DNA from: Candidatus Zixiibacteriota bacterium
Lineage (GTDB): Bacteria; Zixibacteria; MSB-5A5; GN15; JAAZOE01
Assembly: GCA_023138975.1 (NCBI GenBank)
Contig: JAGLON010000051.1
Span: 1-41,015 of the forward strand
Direction of reading: 5' to 3'
Length of the DNA: 41,015 nucleotides
The notes beneath the pieces are model-generated. The model saw only the letters and a program-made list of their open reading frames with translations, was not told where the DNA came from and ran no database searches. Position 1 is the stretch's first letter. Each line of letters begins with the position of its first letter. Made by a program: the position numbers and the translations under genes. Positions 32,402 to 40,986 of the stretch are shown piece after piece.

Positions 32402-32773
32402 ATGGAACATACGGTTTTAGTGGTTGACGATTCACCGACCATTGTGAAATTCGTATCTTTCTCCTTGAAAAACAGCGGATTTAGTGTCCTGACTGCGAGT
32501 GATGGCATGGATGCGATTGAAAAACTATCGAGCCATACAGAAGATATTGACTTGATTATCACGGACTTAAACATGCCCAATGTCGATGGATATGAACTTA
32601 TATCCACATTGCGCCGCAATTCAAAGTACAAGGATATTCCGATTATTATTTTATCATCGGAAGAGGAAGAATGCGACAAACAAAGGGGGATTGAAGTTGG
32701 AGCTTCGTCATATTTGGTGAAGCCTTTTAAATCCACCATATTGTTAAGAGAAATATCAAAATATTTGGGATAA
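32402..32773 (+). CDS. CheY-like response regulator
   Basis: Stand-alone receiver of 123 aa: VVDDSP acidic pair, phospho-acceptor Asp55 in LIITDLNMPNVDG, the Ser of IILSSE and the Lys of LVKPF. TxxNMPxxDGYEL resembles CheY and TCS-2 type receivers used in chemosensory clusters. It follows cheR by 32 bases with AGAGG before the ATG, and precedes a second CheY gene. Confidence 0.92.
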   Translation: MEHTVLVVDDSPTIVKFVSFSLKNSGFSVLTASDGMDAIEKLSSHTEDIDLIITDLNMPNVDGYELISTLRRNSKYKDIPIIILSSEEEECDKQRGIEVGASSYLVKPFKSTILLREISKYLG

Positions 32774-32801
32774 ATAACAAATAACTTACAAGGAGTCCAT
32801 T

Positions 32802-33179
32802 TTGGCTGATTTGAAGATCTTGGCAGTGGATGATTCGCCGACTATGCGTCGGATAATAATCAACTCTTTAAAAAAAGCAGGCTATAGCGATGTCCAAGAG
32901 GCTACGGACGGTAAAGATGCTCTGGCCAAAATGAAAGTCAATTCATTTGATTTTGTCATTACCGACTGGAATATGCCGGAGATGGATGGTATGACATTTG
33001 TTACTAATTTGCGCTCCTCCGCAGATCATAAGAGCATACCAATTCTGATGGTAACTACCCGTTCAGTGCAGGATGATATTGTCGAAGCGGTTAAAGCGGG
33101 GGTTAATAGCTATATTGTCAAACCGTTTACGCCGGATACACTAAAAGAGAAAATTGAACAGGTTTTAGCCAGTGTCTAA
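32802..33179 (+). CDS. cheY: chemotaxis response regulator CheY
   Basis: 125-aa receiver very close to classical CheY: ILAVDDSPTMRRII, Asp55 in FVITDWNMPEMDGM (E. coli CheY has the same TDWNMPxMDG), VTTRSVQDDI and YIVKPFTPDTLKEKI. In chemotaxis CheA phosphorylates it and it binds the flagellar switch; no flagellar gene is present here, so its target is uncertain. Start TTG 32802 with AAGGAG at 32790-32795. It lies 11 bases before the cheZ-like gene. Confidence 0.94.
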   Translation: MADLKILAVDDSPTMRRIIINSLKKAGYSDVQEATDGKDALAKMKVNSFDFVITDWNMPEMDGMTFVTNLRSSADHKSIPILMVTTRSVQDDIVEAVKAGVNSYIVKPFTPDTLKEKIEQVLASV

Positions 33180-33190
33180 AGGAGAATGAT

Positions 33191-33814
33191 ATGTCAGGGA
33201 ATGAAACAAAAGATGTCTATTCGGGTCAGTTCTCCTCCAAGTTACGCGTAGAATTAGAGCAGTTGACTGGTTCGATTAACGATATTATGAAAAATATGAG
33301 GAAGATGCAAAATCCTATCCTCGAGTCTAGTGAACAACTGCCAGTAGCTAATGAGCAATTGGATAAGATAACTGCTCAAACTGAACAGGCGACTCACAAA
33401 ATGCTCGATATGGTTGAGCAGATTATTGAGCATCAAGAACAGATGACAATATTGTCGGATGAGTTTGGCAAATTTCTTAAAAGATCTCGCTCTAAAGATC
33501 GGGATGTTTTTATCGAAAAGGTTAAGCGTATCAATGAGATGTCATCAATTTCTCAGAATAACGCTTTTGTCATTATGGATGCCTTGCAGTTCCAGGATAT
33601 TACATCGCAGCAGATTCAGCATGCGTCATCTTTGCTGGAAGATATTGGAGTCCGGCTCCAGCACCTGTTGGCGGCGTTTGATGGTAAAGAGCTTTCAGAC
33701 GATATCGTATTAGCGAAGAAAAAGGATAGAGCCTATGATCCCAATGCCGATTTATATGACGGCAAGGATCAAAATGAAGTTGACAATATTGTCAATCAAG
33801 TGGTTAAGAGCTAA
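33191..33814 (+). CDS. cheZ: CheZ-like CheY-P phosphatase
   Basis: Mostly helical protein of 207 aa resembling CheZ, which removes phosphate from CheY-P. The active-site helix reads ALQFQDITSQQIQ, with Asp136 and Gln140 matching the Asp143/Gln147 pair of E. coli CheZ. Before it are long helices suited to the CheZ four-helix dimer. The C-terminus, DQNEVDNIVNQVV after an apparently disordered linker, matches the CheY-tethering tail of CheZ. Its place directly after cheY supports the call. ATG 33191 follows AAAGGAGAATGAT. Overall identity to proteobacterial CheZ looks low, so the call rests on motif, tail and context. Confidence 0.82.
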   Translation: MSGNETKDVYSGQFSSKLRVELEQLTGSINDIMKNMRKMQNPILESSEQLPVANEQLDKITAQTEQATHKMLDMVEQIIEHQEQMTILSDEFGKFLKRSRSKDRDVFIEKVKRINEMSSISQNNAFVIMDALQFQDITSQQIQHASSLLEDIGVRLQHLLAAFDGKELSDDIVLAKKKDRAYDPNADLYDGKDQNEVDNIVNQVVKS

Positions 33815-33843
33815 AAATTTAGTACTAGGTACGGGGAGAGTGT

Positions 33844-35658
33844 ATGACATCTACCGATTCAGCAATCATTGAATTTGATGAGATGCAGGAAATAATTGAT
33901 GATTTTATGTTAGAGGCCGACGAATTGGTCAATTCGCTTGATACTAATCTGGTCAAACTTGAAGACCATCCGGAGGACTTGGACTTATTAAATGAAATAT
34001 TTCGTGCTGCTCATACAATCAAAGGGACATCGGGATTTCTAGGGCTGGATGATATTACTTCCCTAACCCATAAAATGGAAGACGTTCTCAATCGGCTTCG
34101 CAAAGAGACTCTGAAAGTAACACCCCATATTATGGATGTGCTGCTGGAGTCTGTTGATAGTTTGAAAGTGCTTCTTGAAGATGTCTCTGAACAGAGGAAA
34201 GTAGAGCGTGATTATAGCAAACTAAAAGCGCGTCTGGCTGCACTAACAGGAGATATGGAAAGCGGTAGTGTTGATCCGGCTGTGGGTTCCACTGAAGAGC
34301 CTCCTGCCGAAGGGTCTGGTGAACCTGAGCTTCCTTCGATTGAGGAAATCAAAGCACAGCTTGAAAAAGAAGCCCAAGAAGCTGATGCTATTGATCAAGC
34401 ACAATCGGATGCTCAAGAGACGACCCAAGAAGCAGAAAACAATACTGCCCAATCTACAAAACTCCAAAAAAGTAAAGAGACCATCAGGGTTGATGTAAGC
34501 CGACTTGATAACCTTATGAACCTTATGGGTGAATTGGTTCTCGGAAGAAATAGTCTGCTCCAGTCAACGAATAAATTCACAAAACAACATGAAGATATGG
34601 CCGGATTGGATGATCTGAACCGTTCAGGAACTCAAATCAACTTTATTACTACAGAAATTCAGCTGGCGATCATGAAAATGCGGATGCTTCCAGTTGGTAA
34701 AGTATTTTCTAAATTTCCAAGAATGGTGCGGGATCTCTCACGGGAAAGCGGTAAGGACATAGCTCTTGAGCTATTTGGCGAGGATACTGAGCTGGATAAA
34801 TCGGTAATTGAGGCTATCGGCGACCCCTTGGTGCATTTAATAAGGAATTCATGCGATCATGGTATTGAGCCAAAAACTGATCGTAAATTAGCCGGTAAAC
34901 CAGAAGGCGGTACGGTTCGACTGGGAGCGAGTCAGGAAGGTTCTAATATCGTAATCGCGATTGAAGATGACGGTAAAGGATTAGATGTCGAAGCTATTAA
35001 GGCAAAGGCAGTTTCTCGTGGATTGGCAACGCAGGATGAAATCAACCGGATGAGTCATAAAGAAGTATTCCGGTTCATTTTCCAAGCGGGTTTTTCGACC
35101 GCCAAAGTAGTTACCGATGTTTCGGGACGCGGTGTTGGTATGGATGTCGTAAAAACCAATATTGAAAAGCTAAAGGGAATAATTGAAATTGAGTCAGAAA
35201 TTGGTAAAGGCACGACAATTCATATTAAATTACCGCTGACATTGGCGATTCTGCAGGGCTTGTTGATTGTTAGTGAAGGTGAAACCTATGTCGTTCCGCT
35301 GGCATCTGTTCTGGAAACACTCCGGATATCGACCAATGAAATTGATTCGGTTAACGGACGAGATGTTATAACGCTGCGTGATGGAGTTCTCCCGATAGTC
35401 AACCTCAATAGTATCCTTAAAGGACGCTATGAAAGCGGATTCAGCTGTGAAAAACCATATGTTGTCGTAGTTGGTCTGGGAGAAAAGCGGTTGGGATTAA
35501 TCGTGGATGGTTTATTGGGGCAGGAAGAAGTCGTCATAAAATCAATGGGGCATATGCTCGGAGAGACTAAAGGACTTGCCGGTGCAACTATTTTAGGGGA
35601 CGGGCGTGTTCGTCTTATCGTTGATTTAATTGGATTGTTCAAACTGGCTGTTTGCTAA
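33844..35658 (+). CDS. cheA: chemotaxis histidine kinase CheA, P2 domain not evident
   Basis: Hybrid phosphotransfer kinase of 604 aa. P1/HPt (1-130) holds phospho-acceptor His57 in AAHTIKGTSGFLG. Residues about 138-213 form a low-complexity acidic Glu/Gln/Ala linker where the CheY-binding P2 domain would lie. P3 dimerisation begins at VDVSRLDNLMNLMGELVLGR, P4 ATPase has DPLVHLIRNSCDHGIE, EDDGKGLD and GRGVGMDVV, and the CheW-like P5 runs from about 465 to the end. It should phosphorylate the neighbouring CheY proteins and CheB. No separate cheW is present. ATG 33844 has GGGGAGA upstream. Confidence 0.95.
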   Translation: MTSTDSAIIEFDEMQEIIDDFMLEADELVNSLDTNLVKLEDHPEDLDLLNEIFRAAHTIKGTSGFLGLDDITSLTHKMEDVLNRLRKETLKVTPHIMDVLLESVDSLKVLLEDVSEQRKVERDYSKLKARLAALTGDMESGSVDPAVGSTEEPPAEGSGEPELPSIEEIKAQLEKEAQEADAIDQAQSDAQETTQEAENNTAQSTKLQKSKETIRVDVSRLDNLMNLMGELVLGRNSLLQSTNKFTKQHEDMAGLDDLNRSGTQINFITTEIQLAIMKMRMLPVGKVFSKFPRMVRDLSRESGKDIALELFGEDTELDKSVIEAIGDPLVHLIRNSCDHGIEPKTDRKLAGKPEGGTVRLGASQEGSNIVIAIEDDGKGLDVEAIKAKAVSRGLATQDEINRMSHKEVFRFIFQAGFSTAKVVTDVSGRGVGMDVVKTNIEKLKGIIEIESEIGKGTTIHIKLPLTLAILQGLLIVSEGETYVVPLASVLETLRISTNEIDSVNGRDVITLRDGVLPIVNLNSILKGRYESGFSCEKPYVVVVGLGEKRLGLIVDGLLGQEEVVIKSMGHMLGETKGLAGATILGDGRVRLIVDLIGLFKLAVC

Positions 35659-35678
35659 TAATTAATAGTGGAAATAGT

Positions 35679-36794
35679 ATGATAAATAAAAAGAAAATCC
35701 GGGTCTTGGTAGTTGATGATTCCGCCTTTATGCGCAAGGCGATAAGTATCATGATAGGTGATGATCCAGAGATTGAGGTTATCGGAACGGCGAATAACGG
35801 ACAAGATGGACTTAATAAAGTTCATGAACTGTCTCCTGATCTCGTTACAATGGATATTGAAATGCCTCAGATGGATGGGTTGACCGCTCTCCGGAGAATT
35901 ATGAAAGAGAAACCGACTCCGGTTATGATGGTCTCTTCATTGACTTCTGATGGGGCTGAAGCCACCCTTGAAGCTTTAGAGTTGGGTGCGGTTGATTTTA
36001 TTCCCAAACAGTTATCATATGTTTCACTTGATATCGTGAAAATTAAAGAAGAACTGATTGCCAAGATTAAGCACATTAATGAGCGCAAACATATTCTGAT
36101 GAGGCGTGCCCGTTATAGTGGTATCTTCTCCTCAAAACCTGATTCTGGAGCACCTACAAAAAAGAAAAAAACTTCGCCCGCCAAATCACTGGTAGCGATG
36201 CCGACAGGGTCCCGCAAATTAACGAAAACTATGCGTATTGTCGCGATTGGAACGTCTACCGGAGGACCGCCAGCGCTTCAGGCTGTTATTCCGAGACTCC
36301 CCAAAGAATTTCCGGTACCGGTCTTGGTCGTGCAGCATATGCCCCCGACGTTTACCAAATCATTAGCTAATCGTCTTAATGGATTGTCGGCTCTTGAAGT
36401 CAAAGAAGCTGAGCACGGGGATCGGATTGAACGGGGGCATGTTTATATCGCTCCCGGCGATAAACACATGACTGTCCAAAAACAAGGTTCAACACATATT
36501 ATCAAGTTGTCCGATGAGCCATCTGAAACTCTCTATAAGCCCTCAGTCGATATTATGATGAATTCAGTCGAGGACAACTATAAGGGCTCGACCCTCGGTG
36601 TAATTATGACCGGCATGGGAAACGACGGGGTTAACGCACTGCAGCGTATAAAAGACTCCGGCGGTTCAATTATTGCCCAAAACGAAGATACTTGCGTTGT
36701 CTATGGAATGCCTCGTGCCGCCGTAGATGCTGGTATTGCGGATAAAGTTTCACCGGTTGAATACATCGCCAGGGATATCGTTTCATACTTCTGA
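35679..36794 (+). CDS. cheB: chemotaxis response regulator / methylesterase CheB
   Basis: Receiver (1-120, phospho-acceptor Asp59 in LVTMDIEMPQMDG) joined by a Lys/Ser-rich linker to a methylesterase domain (about 185-371). The esterase triad is present: Ser193 in GTSTGGPPAL, His in VVQHMPPTFT and Asp in GMGNDGVNAL. It removes methyl groups added by CheR and deamidates receptor glutamines. A TTG at 35652 inside cheA would extend it, but ATG 35679 puts the receiver's first strand in its usual place, so I prefer the ATG. Confidence 0.95.
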   Translation: MINKKKIRVLVVDDSAFMRKAISIMIGDDPEIEVIGTANNGQDGLNKVHELSPDLVTMDIEMPQMDGLTALRRIMKEKPTPVMMVSSLTSDGAEATLEALELGAVDFIPKQLSYVSLDIVKIKEELIAKIKHINERKHILMRRARYSGIFSSKPDSGAPTKKKKTSPAKSLVAMPTGSRKLTKTMRIVAIGTSTGGPPALQAVIPRLPKEFPVPVLVVQHMPPTFTKSLANRLNGLSALEVKEAEHGDRIERGHVYIAPGDKHMTVQKQGSTHIIKLSDEPSETLYKPSVDIMMNSVEDNYKGSTLGVIMTGMGNDGVNALQRIKDSGGSIIAQNEDTCVVYGMPRAAVDAGIADKVSPVEYIARDIVSYF

Positions 36795-36877
36795 AAATCC
36801 TCGGAATGTTTTAGTTTTTAGTTGCTTTTATCAGCACCTTGCGGTTAGATATAACGACCATGGAAGGTGTGGAGAGC

Positions 36878-38137
36878 ATGGAAAAAACAAACAGTACCGG
36901 TGTCGAGCTTCATGAATTTAAAGAGTCTTTTGAGACTTTTAATAAGGTTATAAATAATCTTCAGCGTCAGTATTTAACCCTTGAAAAAGAGTATCGCGAT
37001 CAGGGCAGCGAGTTAGAAAATATAAACTCACAGCTTCGCCATACGATTGCCGAAAACAGGTCCACGACCTTATTCCTAAATTCTATCCTGAGTTCTCTCA
37101 CTTCCGGTGTTGTTGCCGTAGATAAATCTGGCGTCATTTCGCATTTCAATCCGGCTGCCGAGAGAATTATCGGGATATCGGCAGTATTGGCTTTGGGAAA
37201 AAAATACGACGAAGTAATTCAAACCTCGCAGGGAGGACGGTTTTCAGCGCTTGATACCGTTATGACTGCCGTGGAGTTTGACTCGGAAGAAAAAACGGTT
37301 TTGAATTTAGACGGAAGCGAAATACCTATTTCAGTATCAACATCACTTCTGGATGACGGTAACGATGAAACTTACGGTGCGGTGGAAGTTTTCCACGATA
37401 TTACCAAGATAAAAAAACTTGAAACCGAAATATCGCGAGTTCAGACTCTGGCGGCTTTGGGCGAAATGGCAGCGACTGTTGCTCACGAGGTGAGAAACCC
37501 GTTGGGTGGTATCGGTGGTTTCGCGGCTTTATTAAAGCGCGAATTAGGCGGTGATGAGGAAAAGCTCCGACTGGTGAACAAAATTATAACCGGTGTTGAT
37601 ATCCTTAATCAGACCGTTGTGTCGCTTCTCGATTACACACGAAGAGATGAACTCAGTCTGCGAGAAATAACGCTCCATCGTTTGATAGAGGACAGTGTCG
37701 ATTACGATAAAGCTTCAAACAATAATGTGTCTAATGTTGAATTGTCTATTGATCTCGAAAATAGAAACCTGAATCTGTATTGTGATCCGCATCTGATGCG
37801 GCAGGTTCTCCTTAATTTGCTCCGAAATGGCCGTGAGGCTATGCCGCACGGTGGTAAAATTACTATCAAGGGTGGTCTGAAAAAGCCGCACAACGGGGAA
37901 ACGCCTTCCGATGCGCCGATATGGATCGAAATATCAGACAGCGGCGAAGGGGTTTCCGAGGATATCCGCGATAAAATATTCCGGCCGTTTTTCTCGACCA
38001 AGACCAATAAAAAAGGGTCCGGGCTGGGACTGGCATCAGTCTGGAAAACTGTTCAGGCACACGGCGGTTCGATTAAAGTCTTGTCGCATGATGAGCCGGG
38101 GGCGATATTTCGTATAGAATTGCCGGTTACCCGCTAA
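36878..38137 (+). CDS. PAS-domain sensor histidine kinase (NtrB-like)
   Basis: Soluble sensor kinase of 419 aa: coiled coil (about 15-65), PAS domain (about 65-190; SLTSGVVAVDKSGVISHFN), HisKA with His203 in TVAHEVRNPLGGIGG, and HATPase (LLNLLRNGREAMPHGG, DSGEGVSEDIRDKIF, KKGSGLGLASV). No membrane segment or signal peptide, so it senses a cytoplasmic cue or a partner protein. GGAG and AAGG sites favour ATG 36878 over ATG 36860. It precedes an NtrC-family regulator by 28 bases; the two are the likely cognate pair. Confidence 0.93.
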   Translation: MEKTNSTGVELHEFKESFETFNKVINNLQRQYLTLEKEYRDQGSELENINSQLRHTIAENRSTTLFLNSILSSLTSGVVAVDKSGVISHFNPAAERIIGISAVLALGKKYDEVIQTSQGGRFSALDTVMTAVEFDSEEKTVLNLDGSEIPISVSTSLLDDGNDETYGAVEVFHDITKIKKLETEISRVQTLAALGEMAATVAHEVRNPLGGIGGFAALLKRELGGDEEKLRLVNKIITGVDILNQTVVSLLDYTRRDELSLREITLHRLIEDSVDYDKASNNNVSNVELSIDLENRNLNLYCDPHLMRQVLLNLLRNGREAMPHGGKITIKGGLKKPHNGETPSDAPIWIEISDSGEGVSEDIRDKIFRPFFSTKTNKKGSGLGLASVWKTVQAHGGSIKVLSHDEPGAIFRIELPVTR

Positions 38138-38165
38138 GAAATTTGTGAATTACTGAGGTATAGCT

Positions 38166-39527
38166 ATGAAATTAAATATTCTGGTTGTCGATGATGACAA
38201 ACTGGTCAATGAGTTCATCGGTGAAACACTCCGGCGAGTTCGCCATAATGTGACCACCGCCCATTCGGGAGAAGAAGCCAAGGGGTTTCTTACCGAAAAT
38301 AATTACGATATTGTCCTCAGTGATATCAAGATGCACAAAGTCTCGGGCATGGATCTGCTCAAATTTATCAAAGAGAAAACGCCCGATACCGTCGTTATTC
38401 TAATGACCGCTTACGGAACAGTACAAAATGCTGTTGAGGCAATGAAAATAGGAGCCTTCGACTATTTGATAAAGCCGTTTTCGCCCGACGAAGTCGAGAT
38501 GGTTATCAGCAAGGCGCATCAGTTTATGTCGATGCAGTCCGAAAACCGGATGCTCCGGCAAGAGGTCAATGACAAATACAAAACAATCGTAGGCGTTTCC
38601 AAAAAGATGAGCGAAATCTTCGAATTGATTCAAAACGTTGCACCCTCCCGCTCGACAGTGATGATTGGGGGAGAGTCCGGGACCGGAAAAGAATTGATTG
38701 CCCGCGCTCTGCATCAACACTCCGACCGCGCCGACCGCCAGTTCATCAAACTCAATTGTGCCGCTTTGCCCGATGGCCTGATGGAATCAGAACTTTTCGG
38801 ACACGAAAAAGGCTCCTTTACCGGGGCTGATCGGCAGACGAGAGGCCGGTTTGAATTGGCCGATGGCGGGACGCTGTTGCTCGATGAAATCTCGGAAATT
38901 CCGATAAAGCTCCAGGGGAAACTTCTGCGCGTTTTGCAGGAGCGTGAATTTGAACGGGTCGGATCGGGCGAGACTATGCCGGTTGATGTCCGCATCATCG
39001 CCACAACAAACCGCAATTTGAAAAAAGAGATATCCGAAGGAAACTTCCGCGAGGATTTATACTACCGCCTGAATGTGATTCCCATCGAGATTCCTGCGCT
39101 CCGTGACCGGATGGATGATATTCCGTTGTTAGTTGATCATTTTATCGAAAAATACTGCTCCGAAACCGGTAAAGAGAAAATGCAGCTTGATGATTCCGCT
39201 ATGCGGTTATTCATGAAATATCACTGGCCCGGCAATGTCCGCGAACTGGAGAATTTCATGGAGCGAGCGGTTGTGATTTCCCAGGAAACGACCTTGACCG
39301 CGAAAGATTTCCCGAATTCACTCGTGTTAGGCAAAATCGATGATAAGGGCGGTAATTTCGAAGTCGGTATGACGGTTCATGATGCGGAAAAACTGTTGAT
39401 CCTCAAGACTCTCAAGGACCAGGACGGCAACCGTACCCGGGCGGCGGATATCTTGGGCATCAATCCGAGGACGCTGCGCAATAAACTTAACGAATACGGC
39501 ATCGCCGAACCAGCTTCCGAGTCTTAA
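38166..39527 (+). CDS. NtrC-family sigma-54-dependent response regulator
   Basis: Activator of 453 aa: receiver (1-120, Asp53 in IVLSDIKMHKVSG), AAA+ domain (about 140-380) with Walker A GGESGTGKELI, Walker B GGTLLLDEI, and the sigma-54 contact loop GSFTGA (common form GAFTGA), then a Fis-type helix-turn-helix at the end (NRTRAADILGINPRTLRNKL). It would activate sigma-54 promoters after phosphorylation by the adjacent kinase. I found no convincing -24/-12 site in the intergenic stretches checked by eye, so its targets are probably elsewhere. The GGGGGGG run after the stop closes the cluster. Confidence 0.95.
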   Translation: MKLNILVVDDDKLVNEFIGETLRRVRHNVTTAHSGEEAKGFLTENNYDIVLSDIKMHKVSGMDLLKFIKEKTPDTVVILMTAYGTVQNAVEAMKIGAFDYLIKPFSPDEVEMVISKAHQFMSMQSENRMLRQEVNDKYKTIVGVSKKMSEIFELIQNVAPSRSTVMIGGESGTGKELIARALHQHSDRADRQFIKLNCAALPDGLMESELFGHEKGSFTGADRQTRGRFELADGGTLLLDEISEIPIKLQGKLLRVLQEREFERVGSGETMPVDVRIIATTNRNLKKEISEGNFREDLYYRLNVIPIEIPALRDRMDDIPLLVDHFIEKYCSETGKEKMQLDDSAMRLFMKYHWPGNVRELENFMERAVVISQETTLTAKDFPNSLVLGKIDDKGGNFEVGMTVHDAEKLLILKTLKDQDGNRTRAADILGINPRTLRNKLNEYGIAEPASES

Positions 39528-39892
39528 GGGGGGGGCGTTGTCCCTCTTTGGCTGTCGCATAGATAACCTTACTATTATAATCATGAGCTATATTTTAACA
39601 TTACACGGCTTTGCCCTTCCGCGAAGTGATTTGGGCTTACTAGTCTTTGACGAGTACTTTGTGGTATTCACACAAAAATGGCTTTGCTTTTCATATTAAC
39701 ATACTATTTTAAAGTCAAATTTCCCGATAATGTACTGTAATGGATAATCAGGCATAGCGTTACAGCGGATTGGGTTCGTTTGCTCACTTTTAGGGGTATA
39801 GGGGATGCTTATTCGTTTTTTTACTTTTTTCATCGGTTATTCCTTTTTAGATGGTGTCTATTATAATTGATATCCTCTGGATTAGTAGTATA

Positions 39893-39909
39893 TTGGTAGT
39901 GAAATTGTA
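39893..39909 (+). repeat. left arm of 17-bp inverted repeat around ankyrin gene
   Basis: TTGGTAGTGAAATTGTA is the exact reverse complement of 40970-40986. Allowing one inserted base, the match extends a few bases outward (ATAT). The arms are 1,060 bases apart and enclose the ankyrin-repeat gene and the GC-rich hairpins. Confidence 0.85.
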
Positions 39910-39991
39910 ACGTGTAGACGGCAGATGCCCACAAATTTCGCCTTCAAAGGCGGTCCGGCACCTTGCTCTGACTGTCCCTAGGAGTGTGTTG

Positions 39992-40033
39992 TGTGGGCGT
40001 CCCGCAAGGCAGGACTATAGCCTGCCGCCCACA
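39992..40033 (+). repeat. GC-rich imperfect hairpin element
   Basis: Outer 8-bp stem TGTGGGCG/CGCCCACA (39992-39999 with 40026-40033) encloses a bulge and an inner stem GCAGG/CCTGC (40009-40013 with 40021-40025). The outer arm also complements GCCCACA at 39927-39933. It looks like a dispersed palindromic (REP-like) element; copy number cannot be judged from this window. Confidence 0.6.
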
Positions 40034-40080
40034 GAAACATGATCACTATGGTTATTAATCCATTATTGTAGGAGCATATT

Positions 40081-40830
40081 GTGAGCAGAATACATGATTA
40101 TGCGTATAAAGGTTTAACACGTGAATTACAAGATGAATTATCTAAAGGGATAGACTTAAATGAAGTTGAAAAAGATGGGGGATGTGCCTTACATTATGCT
40201 TGCCAGGAAGGTCATTATGATATTGTGAATCTTCTTTTAAATAATAGTGCAGATATTAATATCGTGACTGAAGACTGTGATGCACCACTTTTTATGGCAA
40301 CAATAGGCGGACACCTTGATATTGTTAAATTATTGATTAAAAAGGGTTGTGAAATAGGAACAGAAGAGCGAAAAGAGATGCTTTTAATAAATGGTGTTTT
40401 CTCAGGTGATTATAAGACTGTTGAGTATCTATTCACTAACGTTATTAAAAATGTAGCAGAAGAACAATATGCATTATTATATGCCGCTCAAGAAAATCAA
40501 ATTGAAATTGCCAAGTATTTAATTAATGTTGGTTACAATGTGAATGCCACAGATCATAATAATGGATACACGCCTCTATTTAGTTCCTGCCCTGAAGGTT
40601 TTTTTGAAATGACTAAGTTATTACTAGAAAATGGAGCAAATCCAAACCATAGAGATATGTTTGGAAGTACATGCCTTCACTTGGCATGTTCTTTCGGTAA
40701 GTTTGATATAGTAGAAATACTATTACAATTTAGTGCTGATAGCACAATAAAAGATGAGGATGGAAAACTGCCAATTGACGATGCACGTGAACATAAGGAG
40801 AGTGAAATCGTGAAACTATTATCAAAATGA
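40081..40830 (+). CDS. ankyrin-repeat protein
   Basis: Ankyrin solenoid of 249 aa with about six repeats of 33 residues, such as GGCALHYACQEGHYDIVNLL, APLFMATIGGHLDIVKLL, TPLFSSCPEGFFEMTKLLL and TCLHLACSFGKFDIVEILL. There is no signal peptide, membrane segment or other domain, so a protein-binding role in the cytoplasm is likely; the partner is unknown. Start GTG 40081 with AGGAG at 40070-40074. GC is about 33%, well below the 43-48% of neighbours. Together with the flanking inverted repeat this suggests acquisition from another source. Confidence 0.87.
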   Translation: MSRIHDYAYKGLTRELQDELSKGIDLNEVEKDGGCALHYACQEGHYDIVNLLLNNSADINIVTEDCDAPLFMATIGGHLDIVKLLIKKGCEIGTEERKEMLLINGVFSGDYKTVEYLFTNVIKNVAEEQYALLYAAQENQIEIAKYLINVGYNVNATDHNNGYTPLFSSCPEGFFEMTKLLLENGANPNHRDMFGSTCLHLACSFGKFDIVEILLQFSADSTIKDEDGKLPIDDAREHKESEIVKLLSK

Positions 40831-40884
40831 TAGATTAGATATATCAGATAATTGACTGTTTCTTTTATTAGACTTGCCGGGTGC

Positions 40885-40902
40885 CCCATAGCTTGCTATG
40901 GG
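40885..40902 (+). repeat. palindromic hairpin after ankyrin gene
   Basis: Perfect 8-bp arms CCCATAGC/GCTATGGG (40885-40892 with 40895-40902); with a realistic four-base loop the stem is seven pairs. Only a TTTC follows, so termination is possible but weak. It may instead be another dispersed palindrome. Confidence 0.55.
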
Positions 40903-40969
40903 TTTCGTTAGATAAATCTTATAATACAAATTCATCTATCTTAACAGCATAAATTCATTTCTACTAAAA

Positions 40970-40986
40970 TACAATTTCACTACCAA
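40970..40986 (-). repeat. right arm of 17-bp inverted repeat
   Basis: Exact reverse complement of 39893-39909. Just beyond it, at 40995-41008, GCGGCAGACGTCCC resembles CGGCAGATGCCCA near the left arm but in direct orientation. The window ends here, so the outer boundary is not visible. Confidence 0.85.

Larger units (their letters stand above)
39528..40080 (+). other. 553-base non-coding stretch before the ankyrin gene
   Basis: No supportable gene on either strand. The first 350 bases are AT-rich and hold only weak short hairpins. From about 39893 the stretch contains the left arm of the inverted repeat, a GC-rich segment with CGGCAGATGCCCACA (39919-39933), a small hairpin (39939-39952) and a larger hairpin (39992-40033). 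Composition changes sharply from cluster to gap, consistent with the edge of an acquired segment. Confidence 0.7.

Noticed and set aside
39528..40080. Integron attC site or riboswitch in the gap before the ankyrin gene
   Set aside because: Hairpins exist, but I see no paired attC core sites at its ends and no conserved riboswitch core; the repeat explanation fits better.
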